Positions 53,124 through 63,687 of a stretch of DNA of 64,000 bases are shown in pieces (position 1 is the first letter of the stretch; every line of letters begins with the position of its first letter). Made by a program: the position numbers and the translations under genes. The DNA is taken from contig CM040101.1 in assembly GCA_022496805.1 (NCBI GenBank), positions 6,512,501 to 6,576,500 of the forward strand, read 5' to 3'. This DNA is from Pohlia nutans (Eukaryota; Streptophyta; Bryopsida; Bryales; Mniaceae). The notes under the pieces were generated by a model. That model worked only from the letters and a program-made list of their open reading frames with translations. It was not told the origin of the DNA and made no database searches.

Positions 53124-53714
53124 CTCCCTCCGTCCCAAAGATATTGTCCAACTTGTCTTCAAACAACAAGATTAAGCTCAAAATATTTTTTTTGCATAAT
53201 TTTGTGGTGCGAGTATGCAAATCATTGAAGCCTCTTCTACTTTTGAAAAGTTTGAACTTTGTCACCCTCTACAAATCTTAGTTTTGGTGCCAAAACCACC
53301 ACCGTTATTGCACGCAATTTGCCAAGGCACTAGTGGTCGTCAGAAATGTTGCCACGGTCATCGCGACCACAACCGCGATGCTTGGCCCGCGTCCCCACTC
53401 CAATCACAAAATAACAAAAGCCCACACCCAATGGTAGCATTTGCACTTAACCCCAAAAGATCCTCAAAAACCAAAAATAGTTCTTTGGTTTCCGCAGGAA
53501 TAAAATTTAGCCAACTTTGACTATTATGATCTCACAAATGAAGAAGAATCAACGGTTCAATTTTGGCAAGTTACTTAAACGTTAAGATAACTTCAAGATC
53601 CTAGGGTTGGATCTTCTAAATAATGCTTGGATTGAGGTTTAGATCAACAACTGGACGATATAAATGGGACGCAAAAAACTCGTGAATTGGACTATATCTT
53701 TGGGACGGAGGGAG
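53124..53714. mobile_element. Stowaway-type element
   Basis: 591 bp with perfect ends CTCCCTCCGTCCCAAAGATAT and their mirror, and a TA duplication (53122-53123 and 53715-53716). It is longer than usual for Stowaway, and part of its middle (after 53447, ttaaccccaaaagatcc) resembles a piggyBac-type end, so a nested insertion is possible. Confidence 0.85.
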
Positions 53715-55311
53715 TATTATTTATTATTTATTATTTATTATTTCTTCTTTGTTAGGGTTTAGCTTGCCATTTGTGGTGCTTAATCTTACAAAAGAAAATA
53801 ATAATAAATAAAAGTAAATAAAAATTTATAGAAAACAAATATCGTTAGATTTTGAATATAATGTTATGAGTGCTTTTGGATGCATAAAAATTAGATATAA
53901 TGAAAATGGAAGAAGGCACGCTTATAAGCCTACTCTTTTTTATATGCCTAAATGTGATTTTTTATTTTTTTTATAAACAATATTTGGAGGAAAATTTCAT
54001 TCCATGGTGCCTTGGATGGATCACAATACTTGGAAATAGTATCATTAGGTTTTGTGATACTTTCCACCTAGCTATGTCTAATGGATATTTTAAGTACCTC
54101 AATGCCATTTAAAAGCATTGCACTGAGTATGATTTAGAATGGCCAAATTAGTCGTTGAGTGCAGCTTGGTACTTGATTCCAAATGAAAGAATACTAGAAA
54201 TTATCCACTTGAAGATGAAGAAAAAATTGTTCTATATATTTATTATCCGTCACTTATAACTTTGTGAACGTGTATAACAACCTTAAAATCTTGCTATCAA
54301 AGATCAAAATTTTCATCAACAGAAGGGAGTTTTAGAACAAACGAAACTTAAGTGAAAAGGTTTTATTTAAGTACCATATGGAAAACTTATAAGAGTTCAA
54401 AATTCAATTGATAAATGTTCTAAATTTTCACCCTAATTTTAATAGTTTAGAAATGTACAATCTGCAATATTAAGTATCTATTTATTGTCTAGTTTTTATA
54501 TAGGACACGTATTTGGATCAAATACTAAGGTTTGACTAGTAGAGAAGGGATACTTGGGGCACTAAGCTACAGTGCAAGAGTAAGGTGCCACAAGACCATT
54601 TCCGCACCAAGCTAGTGCCCAAATGGTCTTGTGGCACTATACTCTCGCAATGCAGTTTGGTGCTCCAACTACACCTTTCTACTCATGTTTTAACTCGATC
54701 ACCATACCTTAAACCTTATAAGTTTATAATGCTTTTCAAAAATTCAGCACACTACTAGGTATTGATATACATGGGTTTTTCAAAAATATTTTATTGCAAA
54801 ACAAACAATTCACAGGGCTGCACAAATTTGTTGCAATGCAACAATGAACTTGGATAGCCGGATGAACCGGATGGTCCTTTGAATGGATCACAATACTTGA
54901 AACTAGTATCAATGTGTTTTGTGATATTTTCCACCTAGATGTGTCTGATAGATATTTCATGTACCACAATGCCATTCAAAAGCATTGCATTTAGTATGAT
55001 TTAGAGTGGCCAAATAAGTCTATTCTCATCGCTTACATGCACATTATCTCAATTCCATTTCTGAGTGAACATTCAAACTTTGTGAACAATCATCCACTGA
55101 ACAATTAGCCTGTTTGCTTTAGAATAGACATGTGGGGATGAGAAAACAATTGTATAAAACATGTATGCAAACAACGTTGGTAGGATAGTGTATGTCCAAA
55201 TAGATATAAGCTGAGAACAACGATAATGTTTTTAACCTCTATATTAAATGCTCAAAAGTACATATAGGGTAGTTTCCTCATTTTTGCTTTCAGAATTACT
55301 GATGAGTCTGT
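53715..55311. other. Intergenic DNA with a duplicated segment and a hairpin
   Basis: About 54010-54152 is repeated in direct orientation at 54880-55021 (shared phrases ggatcacaatacttg, ttttgtgata and aaaagcattgca). The repeat does not keep an open frame. A long hairpin lies at 54534-54685. No gene recognised. Confidence 0.6.
54534..54685. repeat. Imperfect hairpin of about 150 bp
   Basis: The left arm (gtagagaagggatacttggg to ggtgccacaagaccattt) pairs with the right arm (aaatggtcttgtggcac to caactacacctttctac) with few mismatches and a short loop. It is either a small fold-back MITE or a small-RNA precursor. Confidence 0.75.
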
Positions 55312-55315
55312 TTAA

Positions 55316-56557
55316 CCTTTTAGTGTTCAGGTACTGTAGTTGGGTTCATTGGATTTCATTGAATGATTGATACTACCAGAAATAGTATGAATTAACTCCT
55401 AAATGCCTACAGTCTTCTCTAGATTTGGAAAATTGCAAAGATGCATTATAAAATTCTACTAAGAGGGATATTTTGAACTTGATGTATGAATAAAATTTGT
55501 GCATAATGAATTTTAGATTCTATCCATATGGTTAAATTTATGGTTGCAATCACCAATATTTTTCTATAAAATTTGAAACGTAAAATTCAAAATTCTTTTG
55601 TAATTCAATTATGGATAAGATATTGAAAATTTGTGAATGGAATTTGTTGTGATGGATTGAAATTTAATACTCTAAGTGTAGTGAATTTTGGAGATTTTTT
55701 GGTTGCTTAATTTTGAGTTGACTTTTTCAAAAGCACAGTTGAACTATTTTGAACTAAGATCTTAGAAATTTTTGGTGAATCACTACAACATAAAATGAGG
55801 CATAAAATTTTCACAAATCATCCCCTTTCTAATCGGATCACACATGCATGAAGCTAGCTTCACATAAAATTTGTAGTAAAAAAATCCATGATGCAAAAAG
55901 TGCATGACGGAAGAGAAAACGTGAATGAAATCTATACATCGCCCAAAAAATGGACGCTCAAGAAATTAGGGGTTAAATGAGATTTTGGGGGGTGTGTGAC
56001 TTCAAAGTTAAATAGAATTTGGGTTAAATTTTCTAAAATGAAAGTGAAGACGTTCGGCAATGACCTATGTCAACACCTCTCTGTTGCAATATTTCATGCC
56101 AAGAATGGACTCACATAATTATTGTGAATTTTATAAGTGAGAGTGACTTATCTATGCTTGGTTTAGGACAAACATCTATACGTTAAAATATGAAAAGTGT
56201 TGGTACATGCATCAAAATCAGAATACATTCACTAATGGAACATGAACAAGAGAACACAATTCAAAAAATAAAACAAGATAACAAACTTCCAAACACAAGG
56301 AATACCGCATAGTACATGTGTTATTTTTGTAAGCAGTTACTATATTTTCAATTATTTGTAGTATTTTCACATTTTGTTCATAAGTATTTTGATAGTTGCA
56401 CAACTCTAAATTGATTTTTACTTTTTTTAGAAGATGTGTGTTATAAATCTCCAAATCTGAACTTCACAACTCAAAATTCAATTCTTCACGAATTTTCTGT
56501 TATTTGCATTTTTTGACACAACAGTGACCATAATCTGCTTTGTTGGGCACTAAAGGG
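55316..56557. mobile_element. piggyBac-type element, outer member of a nested pair
   Basis: TTAA lies on both sides (55312-55315 and 56558-56561). The ends are CCTTTTAGTGTTCA and, reversed, CCCTTTAGTGCCCA. It contains the subfamily B element at 55396-55972. Without that insert it would be about 660 bp. No transposase is present. Confidence 0.65.
55396..55972. mobile_element. piggyBac-type MITE, subfamily B, nested
   Basis: 577 bp between TTAA sites (55392-55395 and 55973-55976). The ends are CTCCTAAATGCC and, reversed, CCCCTAATTTCTTG. It is collinear in reverse with 1880-2444. Confidence 0.85.
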
Positions 56558-56601
56558 TTAATAGTATTAGAAAGACACTACTAGTAACACTAAAGGGTTA
56601 A

Positions 56602-58020
56602 TAGTATGATAAAGATATTTTGGGTCTTGTCCCTATTTTCAAGAAGATATTGAAATGTGTTTTTTAGATATTAATATGTGAATAAGTTGTGAATATTGGA
56701 TGATTGCTTAAAGTATGTGCACCTAGAATCAACTGACATCTAAATGTAAAAATTGCATTCATTTTAAGAGGCAATTTTGGGTGTACATATCTTATAGTTT
56801 TTTAAAAGTGTAAATGTGCTATGGTTCTTCAATTGTTGTAGTGTACATTTATTCAAACTTCATTTTTACGCGGATCACTTTATACCAAACAAACTTTAAG
56901 GTGTTGATTAAGCGATATCCATTGATCTACTTAAAGATGTGACGCAATAAAGAAAGTATCAAAAATAGAGAAATTTAAATTTACAATCAAAATTTATCCA
57001 TCAAGAGAACATGAAAGAGATCTTTGCATCACATTACGAGAACATTTGTAGGTTGACATTTCTAGTGAAGATGGAGGAACAAAATGAACTAAGCGGTATG
57101 GTCTCAAGGAGGGTGTTGTGTGTAAATAATGTACAAATCTCACCTAATATATCTACAAATGTCATTCATTCATTGTATGGATTTAGTGCAATCTTATCAA
57201 CAAATTAGTGTTTTGGTTTAGATTACAGTGTCTCATTAGCACCATGTATATATATGCTATGTTTATTAATCCATTGAATCATCATCATTCCCATACTCTA
57301 CTGACATAGATTTTTTCACCAAATTTGACAAATGTTTTATGAGCTTACTGATTTACTCTAATTGGATATAGTAGTGTAGCCCGTTGCTACATGCAAGAGT
57401 TAAATCTAAAGTAGTACTTGCGTGAGTGTTTTTAAAGTATAGTTTTGAAAAAATAAATTTGCAGTTGACTGAATGTACAAGAACTAATGAACCACAAGCT
57501 ATTGATGTTTTTGAAGAAGACAAAAGCATAATTTAAAAAAACTTGAACCTATACATACAATATCTGAATAATACATATTTTAGTACATTGAAATTCTCTT
57601 AGAAATGGCAAAAATAATACTATAATATATACACAACAATTAAAAATCATGAAAATGGGGAAAACTACTTCACAACGAAACACATTCTCTACATTAGACT
57701 ACTAAAGTTGCAACTAATGTTTGGCCAAAATAAATTAGAAGTTGGCTAAAAATTTGAAGTAAAGGATAACTTTTGTAATTTTTTACAGATATGATGCAAA
57801 AGATGAGTTAATACAAAACATACTTTCAATGTAAAAGATAAAGTAAAAGGAACAAATGTCATGAAAATTAAAGATACATTAATAAAAAAATTATTGTCAA
57901 TGTAAAAGATAAATTAAAAGAAATCAATAAAATATAAACAATAAATTAATATTCAAAAATATTGTGACTGTAAAAGATAATGTAAAAGGTAACATGAAAT
58001 GTAAAAGTTGAGAATTTCAT
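56602..58020. other. No gene recognised
   Basis: AT-rich intergenic DNA. A small frame at 57011-57208 (+) has no motif. The last part (57800-58015) repeats gtaaaagataaa-like text upstream of the promoter. Confidence 0.5.
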
Positions 58021-58028
58021 TATAAATA
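58021..58028 (+). promoter_or_regulatory. TATA box of the secreted-protein gene
   Basis: TATAAATA lies 165 bases before the ATG at 58193. The intervening leader is CT-rich (ttctctttcatctc), as is common for plant 5' UTRs. Confidence 0.6.
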
Positions 58029-58234
58029 GAATTGGCCTTGGTTCTAAAACTCACAAATCTTGGTTGTCTAATTCTATGCAAACTTCTCTTTCATCTCAGA
58101 TTTCTCAACATTCTCAATATTCTTATCTTTCTTATTTATCTATCTTATTCTCTTATTATTTATTTTTTCTAAAAAAATCACAAACATTCACAATGGCATT
58201 TAATACATTCAAAACCTCATGTTCTGTTGCATTA

Positions 58235-58492
58235 TATTGAAGGTAGAGAAGATTGCACAAGGCACACACACAAACACAAGGAATGCGTAGAAAGAGATGA
58301 TCTTTACTCAAAGGCCTTCCACCTTAAGTAGTGTACACTAGGAGGTCACCATGGACAAACCATATGGGATAACTCATCACAAGGACACTCTAGAGATCAG
58401 CCCATGCCTAACCCCTCCTCCCACACACCATTATTTAGCACCCGTACGTCTTTGGCTTCTAGCAATACTACGTTGCATCAATTACCTCAATA
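58235..58492 (-). repeat. Copia 3' LTR
   Basis: In element sense it starts TATTGAGGTAATTG and ends CTACCTTCAATA. The 6-bp terminal inverted repeat TATTGA/TCAATA replaces the usual TG...CA. The last codons of the polyprotein, including its stop at 58468-58470, lie inside this LTR. Confidence 0.9.
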
Positions 58493-61400
58493 CTCCCACT
58501 TTGCGTAGAGCCAAAGCCTCTAAGTCCAAATGCTATTACTAATCGTTGGTGTCGGTCTCTACAAAGACCCTTTGTGAGCACATCCGCCACCATGTGCTCC
58601 GTTGGGCAATACTCCAAATGTATAACTCCCAATTCCAACTTCTCCCGAATGAAGTGGTATTGCACATCAATGTGCTTCGTGCGTGAATGATGTGTAGGGT
58701 TCTTTGCAAGTGAAATGCACCCTTGGTTGTCACACATAATCGTTGTAGCCTCACCTTGTGTGCAACCCACATCCACCATTAGTTGCCTCAACCAAATGGC
58801 CTCCTTCGTGGCATGGCTCGTAGCCATGTACTCGGCCTCCACCGTTGATGTCGCCGTCGTTTGTTGCCGCTTGCTATTCCACGACACCGCTCCCGATCCG
58901 ACCTTGAACATGTAGCCCGTTGTCGATCTTCGATCGCTCGTGTCTCCCGCGTAGTCCGCGTCACAATAGCCGCTCAACACAATGTCTTTGCCTCCAAGAC
59001 ACAACTTCACATCGCTTGTGCCCCTCAAATAACGCATGATCCTCTTGACCGTCATCCAATGCATCGAGCCCGGTCTCGCCATGTGTTGACTCACCACGCT
59101 AATTGGATACGCAAGGTCGGGCCGTGTCGCAATCATCGCATACATCAACGACCCCACCGCTTGCTTGTATGGCACCTCCGCCATCGATTTAGCCTCCATC
59201 GCATACTCCTCCTCCGAAAGCTTGACGAGCTTGGAGTTTGCATCCAATGGTGTTGCCACGGGCTTACAATCCTCCATCCCGAATCTCTTGAGCACGTCCA
59301 TCACATACTTGCCTTGACTCATGGTGATAGTGCGTGTAGCCCTATCACGTACAAACTCAACACCAAGACAAAAGTGCAATTCTCCAAGATCACTCATCTC
59401 GTACTCTCTCTCAAGCATGCCTTTTAATGCATTCATTAAACTCATGAGGCTTGCAAGAATGATCAAATCATCAACATATATGATCACAATCACTACATGT
59501 TGCCCCTCTTGCATGAAGTAGAGACTATGATCCGCAATGCTCCTAGTAAACCCGTGTGCAACCAAGAACGTGTCAATCTTTTGGTACCACGCTCTTGGAG
59601 ATTGTTTCAACCCATACAATGATTTTTGCAACTTACAAACAAGGTGCTCTTTACCTTGTTGCACAAACCCCTCAGGTTGCACCATGTAGATGTCCTCCTC
59701 CAAATCGCCATTCAAAAATGCGGTCTTCACATCCATTTGATGCATCTCCAAGTCCAAGGCCGCTCCAATGGCAAGAATGCATCGAATGGTGGTGAACTTG
59801 GCCACGGGAGCAAATGTCTCGTGAAAGTCCACCCCATGCACTTGCGCGAACCCCTTGGCTACTAATCTTGCCTTGTGACGCACAACAATACCCGAAACAT
59901 CCCTCTTTGTCCGAAACACCCATTTGCAACCAATGGGGTTGCGATCCTTTGGAATGGGAGTTAATTGCCACGTACCGTTAGCAATTAGAGAGTCGTACTC
60001 CTCTTGCATGGCGCGCTCCCACTTGACCGCATCCTCACCTTGCATGGCTTCTCGAATGGTCAATGGACCATCCGATAATGCCACATTCGCATGCTCGTCC
60101 TCCACTTGAGGGAAGATGTGGTTCTTCCACCATTCTCCAGGTGGCTTGCGCGATCTCTCGGGGTACCGCCGCTCGCTTGAAGAAACTTGCTCCTCTTGCG
60201 TGCCCTTTGCGCCATTCTTGGCCTTTGAGCTCGATGGCGCTTCAACAACCTCCGTGTCGCCAGCTTCGTCATCACCGTCATCATCACCTACATCAACAAC
60301 ACTAGGAGACTTGGAGGGTGTGTCCACCAAAACGTCTCCACTACTCCCACTTGGACCAACCTCCAAAGGAGCCTCCATCGTAGACTCCTCACAAAATGTC
60401 ACATCACGTGACCGAATGATCTTCCTCGTGTCCACCGACATGAGTCTATACGCCTTGGTACCTTCACAATACCCAAGAAACACACATTTCAAGGCCTTAG
60501 CCTCGAGTTTCGTCCTCCGTTCGTCGGGAACCTTCGCATATGCAATGCATCCGAAGATGCGCATGTGTGCAACACATGGTTGCCTCCCACTCCACGCTTG
60601 CTCCGGCGTCATGCCTTCAACCGCGCTTGTTGGACACCGATTGCGTGTGTATACCGCATTCACCACCGCTTCCGCCCAAAGGTCCAACTTCAAGTTTTGA
60701 GCGTGCAACATGCTCCTCGCCATCTCTACAATGGTGCGATTTGCGCGCTCCGCAACTCCATTTTGTTGAGGCGTGTACGGGGCCGAAGTTTGGTGTGCGA
60801 TGCCTTCATTCTTCAAAAGCTCGTCAAATTTCTTGGACATGTACTCGCCGCCATTGTCCGACCGAAACACCTTGATCTTCAACTCGGATTGGTTCTCCAC
60901 CAATGTCTTGAACTCCTTGAACTTCTCAAAGCACTCACTCTTGGCTTTGATAGGGTAGAGCCATATCTTCCTTGAAAAATCATCGATGAAGGTCACAAAG
61001 TACTTGCAACCTCCCATCGATGTGGTCTTCATGGGGCCACACACATCCGAATGCACGATCTCCAAAACTTTTGTGGCCCGTGTCGCCCCTTCACCCGCAA
61101 ATGGCAACCGTTGTTGCTTGCCTTCAATGCAACCTTCACACGTGAATGTAGAAGCATCCACTTTCAATTGATGAAGGTCCATACCGCTTACCATGCCGCG
61201 TAGTGTCTTCACACTCTTGATGTTCAAATGGCCAAGTCGACGATGCCACAACGCCAACTTGTCGTCCTTCAAGTTTGAATGCGCCAACGCCGCCGATTCC
61301 TTCGAATGCACCTTGGAGAACTTGATGTGGTACAAGCCCTCGTGTTCTTCAATGATGGCCACCTCATCTCGACTCGGTGACAACACATAACACCCTTTAT

Positions 61401-62613
61401 CACTAAACTCAACCCTCAAGTGCTTTGCCACTAATTGCCTCACCGATAGTAAATTTGCCGTTAATTTGGGAACGTGGAGGACATCTTGGATAGTGATTGT
61501 CTTCACACGACCCCTCACCTCGGTGTCTACAACAATTTGGCCCTTGCCAACGGCCTCAAGCACCGTATCATCTCCCAAAATCACTCTCCTTGGATTAATG
61601 AGAGCATACGAATGAAAACAAGTTTTATGTGGTGACATGTGGCTTGTAGCCCCCGAATCAACAATCCAATCACTCGTACTACCATTGCACGATACATTGC
61701 TTGCCATGTTTGCATACTCATCACCAACCTCAATCCAATCACTCATGCTTGCATCACCCTCGATACCATCACTCATGCTTGCATCACCCTCGATGCCATC
61801 GCTCATGCTTGCCTCATATCTAGCCGTAAATGCGTACTCATCATCGTCACGAGTTTTAGTGTTGTTTGCACTCTCCCCTTTCTCATCCCTCTTGCGTTTG
61901 AAGCAAAATTTGGCAATGTGGCCCTTCTTACCACAATAGAAGCACACCTTGTCGCTTGAGCTCCCACCGCCTCCATTCTTGGATTGCTTCGCCACGAGTG
62001 CCGCTCCATCTTCTCGAGACTCGTTCTCCTTTCGCCGCGAAAGCTCGTGCAACAACCGTGAGGTCACATAGTCCAATGTGAGCTCCGTAATGGGTCTTGA
62101 CTCCATCGCCACGATGAGGTACTCGTATGATGATGGAAGGCTCTCCAAAAGTGTCATCACGATGTCACCATCCGTAACCGACACGTCGCAACCGTTGAGT
62201 TGATCCGCGAGAGCTTTGACCTTGTTGATGTGCGCCAACATGTCATCTTCTTCGCCCATCTTGATGGTGAAGAACTTGCGCCTCAAAAACAAAATGTTGG
62301 CCAATGTTTTCGCTTCGTGAATGTTGCAAAGCTTGGACCATGCTTCCGCGGGTGTCTTGCACGAACGAATGTGCGCAAGTTGCGAATCCGCGAGGTTGAG
62401 TGCCAAAATGGCAAATGCTTTCTTCTCCCTCCTCGTGTACGCTTGCATGATCCTAGGATCCGTAGAAGAGAAAGGAGGTTCCTCACTACCCTCGACAATC
62501 TCCCACAACTCCTTCTCGGCCATCACCATCTCCATTTTGAACTTCCACAAGTGGAAATTCACCCCATCGAACTTGTCCACGACCTTGGGACCCTCACCCT
62601 CAAAAGATGCCAT
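58468..62613 (-). CDS. Copia gag-pol polyprotein
   Basis: A 1381-residue single frame from the ATG at 62613 (MASFEGEGPKVVDKF). Order of domains: a UBN2-type Gag; a CCHC zinc knuckle CFYCGKKGHIAKFC (about 224-237); a spacer with three copies of a 10-residue repeat (ASMSDGIEGD type); protease DSGATSH (about 319); the GAG-pre-integrase HH/CC motif; integrase Asp, Asp-35-Glu (HSDVCGP, FRSDNGGEY, then NGVAERAN); reverse transcriptase with YVDD (about 1046-1049); and RNase H (CDADYAGD, VEAEYMA, CDNQG) near the C-terminus. Protease-integrase-RT-RNaseH order is Copia-type. No stop or frameshift is present, and all catalytic residues are visible. The protein assembles virus-like particles, copies the RNA and integrates the DNA. 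Confidence 0.97.
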   Translation of the reverse strand: MASFEGEGPKVVDKFDGVNFHLWKFKMEMVMAEKELWEIVEGSEEPPFSSTDPRIMQAYTRREKKAFAILALNLADSQLAHIRSCKTPAEAWSKLCNIHEAKTLANILFLRRKFFTIKMGEEDDMLAHINKVKALADQLNGCDVSVTDGDIVMTLLESLPSSYEYLIVAMESRPITELTLDYVTSRLLHELSRRKENESREDGAALVAKQSKNGGGGSSSDKVCFYCGKKGHIAKFCFKRKRDEKGESANNTKTRDDDEYAFTARYEASMSDGIEGDASMSDGIEGDASMSDWIEVGDEYANMASNVSCNGSTSDWIVDSGATSHMSPHKTCFHSYALINPRRVILGDDTVLEAVGKGQIVVDTEVRGRVKTITIQDVLHVPKLTANLLSVRQLVAKHLRVEFSDKGCYVLSPSRDEVAIIEEHEGLYHIKFSKVHSKESAALAHSNLKDDKLALWHRRLGHLNIKSVKTLRGMVSGMDLHQLKVDASTFTCEGCIEGKQQRLPFAGEGATRATKVLEIVHSDVCGPMKTTSMGGCKYFVTFIDDFSRKIWLYPIKAKSECFEKFKEFKTLVENQSELKIKVFRSDNGGEYMSKKFDELLKNEGIAHQTSAPYTPQQNGVAERANRTIVEMARSMLHAQNLKLDLWAEAVVNAVYTRNRCPTSAVEGMTPEQAWSGRQPCVAHMRIFGCIAYAKVPDERRTKLEAKALKCVFLGYCEGTKAYRLMSVDTRKIIRSRDVTFCEESTMEAPLEVGPSGSSGDVLVDTPSKSPSVVDVGDDDGDDEAGDTEVVEAPSSSKAKNGAKGTQEEQVSSSERRYPERSRKPPGEWWKNHIFPQVEDEHANVALSDGPLTIREAMQGEDAVKWERAMQEEYDSLIANGTWQLTPIPKDRNPIGCKWVFRTKRDVSGIVVRHKARLVAKGFAQVHGVDFHETFAPVAKFTTIRCILAIGAALDLEMHQMDVKTAFLNGDLEEDIYMVQPEGFVQQGKEHLVCKLQKSLYGLKQSPRAWYQKIDTFLVAHGFTRSIADHSLYFMQEGQHVVIVIIYVDDLIILASLMSLMNALKGMLEREYEMSDLGELHFCLGVEFVRDRATRTITMSQGKYVMDVLKRFGMEDCKPVATPLDANSKLVKLSEEEYAMEAKSMAEVPYKQAVGSLMYAMIATRPDLAYPISVVSQHMARPGSMHWMTVKRIMRYLRGTSDVKLCLGGKDIVLSGYCDADYAGDTSDRRSTTGYMFKVGSGAVSWNSKRQQTTATSTVEAEYMATSHATKEAIWLRQLMVDVGCTQGEATTIMCDNQGCISLAKNPTHHSRTKHIDVQYHFIREKLELGVIHLEYCPTEHMVADVLTKGLCRDRHQRLVIAFGLRGFGSTQSGSIEVIDAT
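58493..58502 (-). promoter_or_regulatory. Copia polypurine tract
   Basis: In element sense AAAGTGGGAG directly abuts the 3' LTR start TATTGAGG. It primes plus-strand synthesis. Confidence 0.85.
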
Positions 62614-63415
62614 GATCCTCACTTACGTATGCCTCCCCACACAAATGAAACCTCAAACTCAAACACACAACTTTGTTTTTGTGATTTTTTTTTTTTTTTG
62701 ATATTGCACCTTTGTGCACCCAATGGGTTTAAAACAACCCCAAACACTAGATCAGCACTTTTGTGCTCCACACACGCCTCCCAACACTCAAATGTGAGAA
62801 CCCTCACCCAAAAGAGGCTCACCAAAACCCCTCAAATCACTCAATGGAGCTCAAAACAACTCCAAATGCTTCAATACGACGCCTTAGTGTCCCCAAACAC
62901 TCAATGCACGTCAATGACACCTTTGTGTCCTTCAAGAGCACTCACTCAATGCACATGAACTCACACAAGTCCCTCAAAACCCCAATTGCATTGAAATTGC
63001 TCAAAACCGCACCTTTGTGCACAAACTAGCTCCAAATGAAAATTTGAGCACCCCAAGAGCATGAAACACATGCAACACCTCAAAGCAAGTGCCTAATCAC
63101 TAGGATCAGATGGTAGACCCTCCACGAGAGCCTTCACACCTCACAAATCACTTGCATTTACTCAAATGCTCACAATTGAACCAAACGAAGTTCCACTCGC
63201 AACGAAGAGATAGAAGAAAGAAAAGAAGGAGATCAAGGGAAGAAATTGACCAAAGAGAGTGCTCCAACATGTAACTTCAGCCCATGCACACCTCCAAGAA
63301 ACACCAACGCTTCAACAAGCTCCAAAACCTCCAACAATGCTCCAAAACCGCCCGTTGCGCACCGACCTCAAAATACTTGCACAAATGCAATCTAATACTC
63401 ATGAAACACACATGA
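62614..63415 (-). other. Copia leader region
   Basis: About 800 bases between the primer site and the gag ATG with no ORF on the element's sense strand. It holds degenerate repeats of ctcaatgcac and acctttgtgc-like text and a T-run at 62687-62700. Confidence 0.7.
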
Positions 63416-63429
63416 GTGGGCCCATAACC
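63416..63429 (-). promoter_or_regulatory. Copia primer binding site, half-tRNA type
   Basis: In element sense GGTTATGGGCCCAC starts at the first base after the 5' LTR. It is complementary to the anticodon stem-loop of plant initiator tRNA-Met (GUGGGCCCAUAACC, from memory), not to the tRNA 3' end. Drosophila copia uses the same type of site. Confidence 0.8.
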
Positions 63430-63687
63430 TATTGAAGGTAGAGAAGATTGCACAAGGCACACACACAAACACAAGGAATGCGTAGAAAGAGATGATCTTT
63501 ACTCAAAGGCCTTCCACCTTAAGTAGTGTACACTAGGAGGTCACCATGGACAAACCATATGGGATAACTCATCACAAGGACACTCTAGAGATCAGCCCAT
63601 GCCTAACCCCTCCTCCCACACACCATTATTTAGCACCCGTACGTCTTTGGCTTCTAGCAATACTACGTTGCATCAATTACCTCAATA
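63430..63687 (-). repeat. Copia 5' LTR
   Basis: 258 bp, apparently identical to 58235-58492. Confidence 0.9.

Larger units (their letters stand above)
58235..63687 (-). mobile_element. Complete young Ty1/Copia LTR retrotransposon
   Basis: 5453 bp, transcribed on the minus strand. It has two 258-bp LTRs that look identical by eye and a 5-bp target duplication CATTA (58230-58234 and 63688-63692). The primer binding site directly follows the 5' LTR, a purine tract (AAAGTGGGAG) directly precedes the 3' LTR, and it holds one intact gag-pol frame. Everything needed for an autonomous element is present, so it may still be active. Confidence 0.95.

Noticed and set aside
53451..53580. Possible piggyBac MITE inside the Stowaway element
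   Set aside because: Only the left end (ttaacccc) is convincing; the right end lacks the expected GGG.
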